Assembly (NCBI GenBank): GCA_964536985.1
Contig: CAZIBG010000030.1
Location: forward strand, 1-6,640
Origin: CAZIBG01 sp964536985
GTDB taxonomy: Bacteria > Patescibacteriota > Saccharimonadia > Saccharimonadales > AWTP1-31
Reading direction: 5' to 3'
DNA length: 6,640 nucleotides
Shown in pieces: positions 1-3,624 of this stretch (its first letter is position 1; each line of letters begins with the position of its first letter). Both the position numbers and the translations under genes were made by a program. The notes beneath the pieces were generated by a model. That model worked only from the letters and a program-made list of their open reading frames with translations, made no database searches and was not told the DNA's origin.

Positions 1-923
1 CCGAACTGCATAACGCCAAGCTCACCATGTACGGTGGAGATTACGATTTCTACCGTCAGCAGAAAGAGTTAGAGCAAGCATCGGCTGTGGCGCTCTACCA
101 GCAGAATGTCGAGGAGCGTCACCATCTGACAATGGCCATTCGGGGCCAAAGAGAAAATAGTAAACATGCTCACGAACACTTTAAGTCGTCTGACAACGAT
201 AAGATGCAAAACCACTTCTTTAAGAACAAAGTAACTGTTAAGTATGGTAAGCAAGCTCGAGCTTTAGTAAAACGACTGGACCAACTAGAAGAAGTCGATC
301 GGCCGGAGTTCACTAAAGACTACCGGATTGTACTTGGTGGCGAAGTAGATAGCGGCAAGCTAGTGCTGAGCCTAAGCGAAATCTGCAAAGGTTTTGCTAA
401 GGCAGTGCTTAAGGATATTGACCTAGAAATTCGTGGTGGAGAGCGCATCCAGGTGCAAGGTCAGAACGGTAGCGGCAAGACTACACTCTTGACTATTGCA
501 GCTGGTAGATCGACGCCAGATAGCGGAGAAGTAACATATGGCAACGGAATCAGTGTTGGCTACTTCTCACAGGAAGTAGATGGACTAGACCACGAAACCA
601 CAGGGCTAGAGAACTTGACGATAACTGAAGCGCAGAAGACCAATATCTTCCGCGAAGCTCGCAGCTTAGGACTAACCGACACCGACCTAAAGAAGCCAGT
701 TAGCGAACTGTCGCGTGGCCAGCAGGCTAAGCTTGGCTTTGCAAAGTTACTGCTCAGCTCACATCACTTGCTGATCCTGGACGAGCCAACTAACCACCTG
801 GACATTCCAACTAGAGAACAGATCGAGCAAGCACTTCAACAATACAAAGGTGCAGTCCTGTTTGCTTCTCATGACAAGTACTTTGCCCAAAAATTAAAAC
901 CTACTAAGGAACTAACACTATGA
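1..923 (+). CDS. ABC-F family ATPase, C-terminal part (5' truncated by window edge)
   Basis: The frame is open from base 3, so the Met at base 27 is internal; upstream residues read ELHNAKLT, then MYGGDYDFY, the usual ABC-F sequence after the first nucleotide-binding domain. Numbering from the Met at base 27: a charged, helical interdomain linker at about 5-95 (the P-site tRNA-interacting region in this family), then the second ABC domain with Walker A GQNGSGKT (145-152), Q-loop Gln182, signature LSRGQ (228-232; Arg replaces the usual Gly), Walker B LLILDE (248-253) running into PTNHLDI, and switch His282. No membrane segments are present. ABC-F proteins are soluble and act on ribosomes, either as translation factors or as antibiotic-protection proteins. 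The downstream MFS gene overlaps by 4 nt, which favours a resistance-type role, but the first domain is missing and the subfamily cannot be fixed. Confidence 0.93.
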   Translation, partial: ELHNAKLTMYGGDYDFYRQQKELEQASAVALYQQNVEERHHLTMAIRGQRENSKHAHEHFKSSDNDKMQNHFFKNKVTVKYGKQARALVKRLDQLEEVDRPEFTKDYRIVLGGEVDSGKLVLSLSEICKGFAKAVLKDIDLEIRGGERIQVQGQNGSGKTTLLTIAAGRSTPDSGEVTYGNGISVGYFSQEVDGLDHETTGLENLTITEAQKTNIFREARSLGLTDTDLKKPVSELSRGQQAKLGFAKLLLSSHHLLILDEPTNHLDIPTREQIEQALQQYKGAVLFASHDKYFAQKLKPTKELTL

Positions 924-2095
924 ATCTACTAAAACATAATATGCGGGCTTTGTTCCGCTTCACATTTCTATCTAATGTTCAACCCTACTACGTAGTATTG
1001 GTGCTGTACTTTGCGCACATCCTGAATTCGTTCACGCTAGGAGCTAGCATCTGGGCGTTTGTTCAGATTGCCCAAGCGGTACTGGAAATTCCGACAGGAA
1101 TTGTATCCGATCGTATTGGTAGAGTCGTAAGTATGCAGCTAGGTGCACTGGCCAGTCTAGCTGGGCTAGTAATCTACGCTATGTCTCCAGGATATTGGGT
1201 GCTACTTGTGGGTGCTGCGTTACAGGGCTTGAGTTTTGCCCTTTTTAGCGGCAACAACAATGCCTTAATGTACGATTCAGCCCGATCTGCTGGTGAAAAA
1301 AAAGAATTTCATAGCTTCTACGCCAGGAACAATATTGCCCTAGAAGTTGGAGGTATTCTATCGGCCGTCATCGGAACAGCACTGGCAGCTATCTCATATT
1401 CATTAGTGTTATGGATTTCGGTAGTGCCCCAGGTACTAGCTGTTCTGGTGACATATACTATGATTGAGCCTCCAAGACACTCCCCACTCACTGGTAATAT
1501 GTTCAGCCATTTAGGCGATGTTTTTAGGTACTACAAAAAGAACTCCCATTTACGGATGATGAGCATCGCTTCGATTATTGGCGGAGGAGTTGGCGGAGCG
1601 GCCTGGAACATGATGCCAGCGTATTACAACCAGTATGTACCGTTGCGATATGTCGGCAGCATGCTTTCTGCCAACTATCTGTGGAGTACCATTGGCTTTA
1701 AAACCAGTGATTGGTTCATGAAACGTTTCAAGCCAGCGTCGATTATGCTATTCAGTGAAGCATATGCTCGGATTGTCTCGTTTGTAGCATTAGCTGGATC
1801 AACTGTCGCATCTCCGTTCGTCATGATGTTAGCTGGTATTACATACGGACCTAGTGATACTGCCAAACAACATCTGCTACATGAGGAGTTTACTGACGCA
1901 CAACGGGCAACCATGGACTCCCTCAACTCGCTCGTCACAAGTGTTGTTTATGCCGGATTCTTGGTGCTCGTAGGTTACTTGGCTGACAATTTCAGTCCGC
2001 GAATTGCGTTGCTGGTCTGTAATATTTGTATGGTACCAGTGTTCTTCATCACTCGCGCAACTTTCAAAGCCAAGTTAAATACCACTAAGAACTAG
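920..2095 (+). CDS. MFS transporter, probable drug efflux permease
   Basis: A 391-aa very hydrophobic protein of normal length for a 12-helix major facilitator. Loop 2-3 has the MFS motif A as EIPTGIVSDRIGR (residues 56-68), with Asp64, Gly67 and Arg68 in place. SGNNNALMYDS (110-120) follows, a pattern common in a drug-efflux-like branch of MFS permeases. A charged central loop near 183-212 separates the two six-helix halves. The start ATG overlaps the TGA of the ABC-F gene (ATGA). AAGGA at 906-910 lies 9 nt upstream, so translation is probably coupled and both proteins come from one mRNA. The likely role is proton-driven export of a small toxic compound at the cytoplasmic membrane; the substrate cannot be read from sequence. 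Met8 is a less likely alternative start because it lacks a comparable ribosome binding site. Confidence 0.88.
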   Translation: MNLLKHNMRALFRFTFLSNVQPYYVVLVLYFAHILNSFTLGASIWAFVQIAQAVLEIPTGIVSDRIGRVVSMQLGALASLAGLVIYAMSPGYWVLLVGAALQGLSFALFSGNNNALMYDSARSAGEKKEFHSFYARNNIALEVGGILSAVIGTALAAISYSLVLWISVVPQVLAVLVTYTMIEPPRHSPLTGNMFSHLGDVFRYYKKNSHLRMMSIASIIGGGVGGAAWNMMPAYYNQYVPLRYVGSMLSANYLWSTIGFKTSDWFMKRFKPASIMLFSEAYARIVSFVALAGSTVASPFVMMLAGITYGPSDTAKQHLLHEEFTDAQRATMDSLNSLVTSVVYAGFLVLVGYLADNFSPRIALLVCNICMVPVFFITRATFKAKLNTTKN

Positions 2096-2103
2096 GTTAT
2101 AAT
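2075..2103 (+). promoter_or_regulatory. Candidate sigma70-type promoter giving a leaderless mRNA
   Basis: A perfect TATAAT lies at 2098-2103, overlapping the 3' end of the MFS gene region and ending 7 nt before the ATG at 2111. Initiation at the usual distance would begin at or next to the A of the start codon. A weak -35 candidate, TTAAAT (2075-2080), sits 17 nt upstream and matches TTGACA at only three positions. No Shine-Dalgarno sequence fits in the gap. The -10 and spacing are seen directly; promoter activity is inferred. Confidence 0.55.
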
Positions 2104-2110
2104 TTCTAGC

Positions 2111-2326
2111 ATGAAGAAAAATACAAGGGCGGCTATAGTATCTGTACCATTTACTACTGCTTTTGTAGTATGTGTTTTACTCTTGGTGCATTTTGTTATC
2201 GCAATGTACTACTTCGCGAATGGCATACCGAAATCATGGTACGTATTTCTCTCAGTGATCGCTTTTGTTGGGTTGCTAACCATTGGGCTGGTTGCTCGCA
2301 AAGAATATAAACGTAATTCAAGATAA
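2111..2326 (+). CDS. Small two-helix membrane protein of unknown function
   Basis: A 71-aa protein I do not recognise. It has a short basic N-terminus (MKKNTR), a hydrophobic helix at about 9-34, a short loop containing NGIPKSWY, a second helix at about 43-62, and a strongly basic tail (RKEYKRNSR). By the positive-inside rule both ends should be cytoplasmic. It begins 15 nt after the MFS stop. A TATAAT sits between the two genes and there is no Shine-Dalgarno sequence, so it may be expressed from its own leaderless transcript as well as by read-through from the ABC-F/MFS operon. The coding call rests on the clean two-helix topology, the start immediately after the promoter, and the lack of any better gene on either strand. 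It could be an accessory to the transporter, but nothing in the sequence proves that. Confidence 0.7.
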   Translation: MKKNTRAAIVSVPFTTAFVVCVLLLVHFVIAMYYFANGIPKSWYVFLSVIAFVGLLTIGLVARKEYKRNSR

Positions 2327-2340
2327 AAAGGCTTCTGCCT
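2325..2340 (-). terminator. Short hairpin with T-tract on the minus strand
   Basis: Immediately after the stop of the 71-aa gene, AGGC (2329-2332) pairs with GCCT (2337-2340) around a TTCT loop. Read on the minus strand the stem is followed by a run of five T, as in an intrinsic terminator; on the plus strand the A-run precedes the stem and no T-run follows. The stem is only 4 bp, so activity is doubtful. It resembles the hairpin after the PadR gene, which also begins right at a TAA followed by an A-run. Confidence 0.3.
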
Positions 2341-2380
2341 CCGGGTTTGTTAAATACAAATTGCCGATAATCATTGTCTA

Positions 2381-2409
2381 TTGCATAGGTACTGTACCTA
2401 TGGTACAAT
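2381..2409 (+). promoter_or_regulatory. Strong sigma70-type promoter of the membrane protein/PadR operon
   Basis: TTGCAT (2381-2386; 5 of 6 matches to TTGACA when the C/A order is allowed, 4 strictly) and TACAAT (2404-2409; 5 of 6) are separated by exactly 17 nt. Transcription would start near 2416, leaving a leader of about 27 nt that contains GGAG at 2428-2431, 11 nt before the ATG at 2443. The spacer is almost entirely filled by a perfect palindrome (separate entry), which suggests repression by steric block. Confidence 0.75.
2384..2406. promoter_or_regulatory. Palindromic operator, probable PadR binding site
   Basis: CATAGGTAC, one central T, then GTACCTATG form a perfect 9+1+9 inverted repeat at 2384-2402, lying between the -35 and -10 of the operon. 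A further GGTAC at 2402-2406 makes a second, overlapping inverted repeat, GTACC-TAT-GGTAC (2394-2406), so there are three alternating half-sites. PadR-family repressors commonly bind palindromes in their own promoters, and the operon's second gene encodes one. The symmetry is seen directly; the binding partner is inferred. The XRE-type protein encoded nearby is a less likely alternative. Confidence 0.68.
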
Positions 2410-2442
2410 GCATGCATAATTTAATGTGGAGATAATAATCAA

Positions 2443-2892
2443 ATGAGCAAATCAATCAATCAAGCGCAAGCAGCAAAGAAGTCGTTACTTCAGCACTCAG
2501 TGATTATGTTGGTAGCTGTAACAACCCTACAACTATTTCTATACGCCAAGGGTAGTGCTATAGATGGTTCAGCGAATCTGGGACTAGTAATTATCGCTCT
2601 TTACTACCTCTGGTATCATTATTCTTCTCGTGATTTGCTTGCTCGTGTTCGATTCGGTCGCTTAGTAGCTCACTTAGTTGGCTTTATTATTGTGAACGTA
2701 AGCTATCACCTTCATGCGTTCATTCTTTACGTTACGAATAATCCAGCTATCCGAGGTGACAAGGACTTTTCTATTAACCCAGGTTGGTTCGGTGTACTTT
2801 TTGGCATGACCACTTTTTGGGGTATCGGACTTCTTATTCATATGATTGCCTCCATTGCCAACCGTGGCTTCGAAGAATTACCAAGAGGTTAG
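2443..2892 (+). CDS. Four-helix membrane protein with 2TM-like C-terminal domain
   Basis: A 149-aa protein with a polar N-terminus and four predicted membrane helices at about 16-34, 44-60, 73-97 and 113-137. The second half (about 66-138) follows the pattern I associate with the 2TM domain family: an Arg/Phe entry (RVRFGRLVAHL), an Asn in the third helix (IIVNVSYHLHA), a polar loop, then an aromatic entry and WGIGLLIHM. Such domains occur alone or beside sensor and regulatory proteins, and their biochemical role is not established to my knowledge. It is the first gene of an operon with a PadR regulator; its TAG is separated by 1 nt from the regulator's ATG. GGAG at 2428-2431 supports the start. 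A plausible role is a membrane component of a stress or envelope response controlled by PadR, but this is inference. Confidence 0.8.
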   Translation: MSKSINQAQAAKKSLLQHSVIMLVAVTTLQLFLYAKGSAIDGSANLGLVIIALYYLWYHYSSRDLLARVRFGRLVAHLVGFIIVNVSYHLHAFILYVTNNPAIRGDKDFSINPGWFGVLFGMTTFWGIGLLIHMIASIANRGFEELPRG

Positions 2893-2893
2893 T

Positions 2894-3235
2894 ATGACGA
2901 CTGTCAACCAAGAACTTGTAGATGAACAGGTATTTTCATGGACAGAAATGCATAAGAAAAGCGCATTGTCTTTTGTAATTCTTAAAGCACTCTCTGAAAA
3001 ACCGATGTGGTCTAAAGAAATTGAAAAATATATAGCTTCTTTAACAAATTGGAATATCAGTGAACGCGCACTATACAGGGTCCTTAATCGTATGCAGAAG
3101 CAAGGTAGTATAGAGTATACTTCCGAGGCTGCTGAACGAACCGGTGCAGAACGAAAGATTTACGCCATAACACCTGAAGGCAAAGCCTTTTTAAATGCCA
3201 TACAGCTCGAACTCGGATATCTAACTAAGAAATAA
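2894..3235 (+). CDS. PadR-family winged-helix transcriptional regulator
   Basis: A 113-aa protein. After a short N-terminal extension it shows the PadR winged-helix pattern: helix 1 with SFVILKALSEKPMWSKEI (26-43), recognition helix ISERALYRVLNRMQKQG (55-71), and a wing leading into AERKIYAITPEGKAFL (85-100), the most typical PadR stretch. The protein ends soon afterwards, so it is a short-form PadR with little C-terminal dimerisation domain. The frame is open back to 2846, but ATG 2894 is the better start: AGAGG at 2884-2888 is 5 nt upstream, and the extra 16 residues would only overlap the preceding gene. It probably dimerises, represses its own operon through the palindrome at 2384-2402, and releases on an unknown ligand. 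The first part of the gene (2941-3060) is about 31% G+C by hand count, lower than the neighbouring MFS and ATPase genes. Confidence 0.88.
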   Translation: MTTVNQELVDEQVFSWTEMHKKSALSFVILKALSEKPMWSKEIEKYIASLTNWNISERALYRVLNRMQKQGSIEYTSEAAERTGAERKIYAITPEGKAFLNAIQLELGYLTKK

Positions 3236-3281
3236 AAAGAGGCTTCTGTCCTCTCGCAAACTGCTTATGACACAAGCCTCT
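3234..3281 (-). terminator. Intrinsic terminator of the minus-strand HTH gene, with a competing inner hairpin
   Basis: On the minus strand AGAGGCTT (3281-3274) pairs perfectly over 8 bp with AAGCCTCT (3245-3238), followed directly by a T-run (3238-3234). The loop is unusually long at 28 nt. The same distal arm can instead pair as a tighter hairpin, AGAGG/CCTCT (3254-3250 with 3242-3238, loop 7 nt), which ends at the same T-run. Either fold would terminate the HTH gene. On the plus strand the A-run is upstream and no T-run follows, so termination of the PadR operon here is not supported. Confidence 0.65.
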
Positions 3282-3310
3282 ATGCGCTTAGTATACACAA
3301 AGCGGTGTTT

Positions 3311-3511
3311 TTAGCTTGGGATATCTTCTAGGCTGATTCCAAGTGCCTTAGTTAGCTTCTTAACGGTGTCGAAGGTTGGTTCTTGTTCGTCACGTTCTAT
3401 GCGGGCATATGTATTAATATGCACACCTGCTTTTTCGGCAAGCTCAACCTGAGTCAGCCCTGTCTTTAGACGGGCTTCTTTGAGAACGGTTCCGGTGGTT
3501 TTTTGCGCCAT
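3311..3511 (-). CDS. Small XRE (Cro/C1-type) helix-turn-helix DNA-binding protein
   Basis: A 66-aa protein consisting of essentially one HTH_3 domain: LKEARLKTGLTQVELAEKAGV contains the first helices and the turn, INTYARIERDEQEPTFDTV holds the recognition helix and the conserved E-x-EP-x-x-x-T/L segment, and LTKALGISLEDI is the closing helix with the usual family ending. It has no effector or toxin domain. The start is fixed by an in-frame TGA shortly upstream (TGA TAC AAT ATT ACT GAT ATG). There is no Shine-Dalgarno sequence before the ATG, so a leaderless or near-leaderless mRNA is likely. It is convergent with the PadR gene and divergent from the large ATPase gene, so it could regulate itself, the ATPase, or remote genes. 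No partner toxin is adjacent, which argues against a simple antitoxin. Confidence 0.88.
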   Translation of the reverse strand: MAQKTTGTVLKEARLKTGLTQVELAEKAGVHINTYARIERDEQEPTFDTVKKLTKALGISLEDIPS

Positions 3512-3520
3512 ATCAGTAAT

Positions 3521-3535
3521 ATTGTATCAATTATA
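3521..3535 (-). promoter_or_regulatory. Tandem -10 elements with an overlapping small palindrome, HTH gene promoter
   Basis: Reading the minus strand, TATAAT (3535-3530) is followed at once by TACAAT (3526-3521). The second ends 9 nt before the ATG at 3511, so transcription from it would start within a few bases of the start codon. I see no good -35 for either. ATTG-TAT-CAAT (3521-3531) is an 11-bp palindrome covering the second -10 and could be the HTH protein's own operator. The short length makes chance symmetry quite possible. Confidence 0.4.
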
Positions 3536-3559
3536 ACCTTACTCGGATACTAACAGATA

Positions 3560-3588
3560 TTGCCATCAAACTCGACCCCTGTTAATGT
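3560..3588 (+). promoter_or_regulatory. Weak candidate promoter for the ATPase gene
   Basis: TTGCCA (3560-3565; 5 of 6 matches to TTGACA) is separated by 17 nt from TAATGT (3583-3588), a poor -10 but preceded by TG one base upstream as in extended -10 promoters. Transcription would begin around 3595 and give a short leader carrying GGGAG (3615-3619). TATAGA at 3588-3593 is an alternative -10 without a properly spaced -35. Offered because some plus-strand promoter is expected in this divergent gap. Confidence 0.3.
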
Positions 3589-3624
3589 ATAGATAGTCAA
3601 ATTGATGCCGTAATGGGAGCTGCC

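Noticed and set aside
921..923. TGA read as glycine (Gracilibacteria/Absconditabacteria code)
   Set aside because: The TGA falls just after the normal ABC-F C-terminus and overlaps a well-placed start codon for the MFS gene, so it behaves as a stop.
2196..2417. Minus-strand open frame of 73 residues over the 71-aa gene and the next promoter
   Set aside because: Low-quality composition, no ribosome binding site, and it would run through the promoter and palindrome; the plus-strand gene is the coherent one.
2408..2417. ATGCATGCAT palindrome beside the operon promoter
   Set aside because: A short alternating purine-pyrimidine repeat that is self-complementary by nature; no half-site relation to the GGTAC palindrome and nothing else supports it as an operator.
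2846..2893. A 16-residue N-terminal extension of the PadR protein from ATG 2846
   Set aside because: It would overlap the end of the membrane-protein gene in another frame and has no ribosome binding site; ATG 2894 has AGAGG at the right distance and begins where PadR homology is expected.
3238..3281. A plus-strand terminator for the PadR operon
   Set aside because: The stem is there but no T-run follows it on the plus strand, only ATGCGCTTAG; the T-run exists only on the minus strand.
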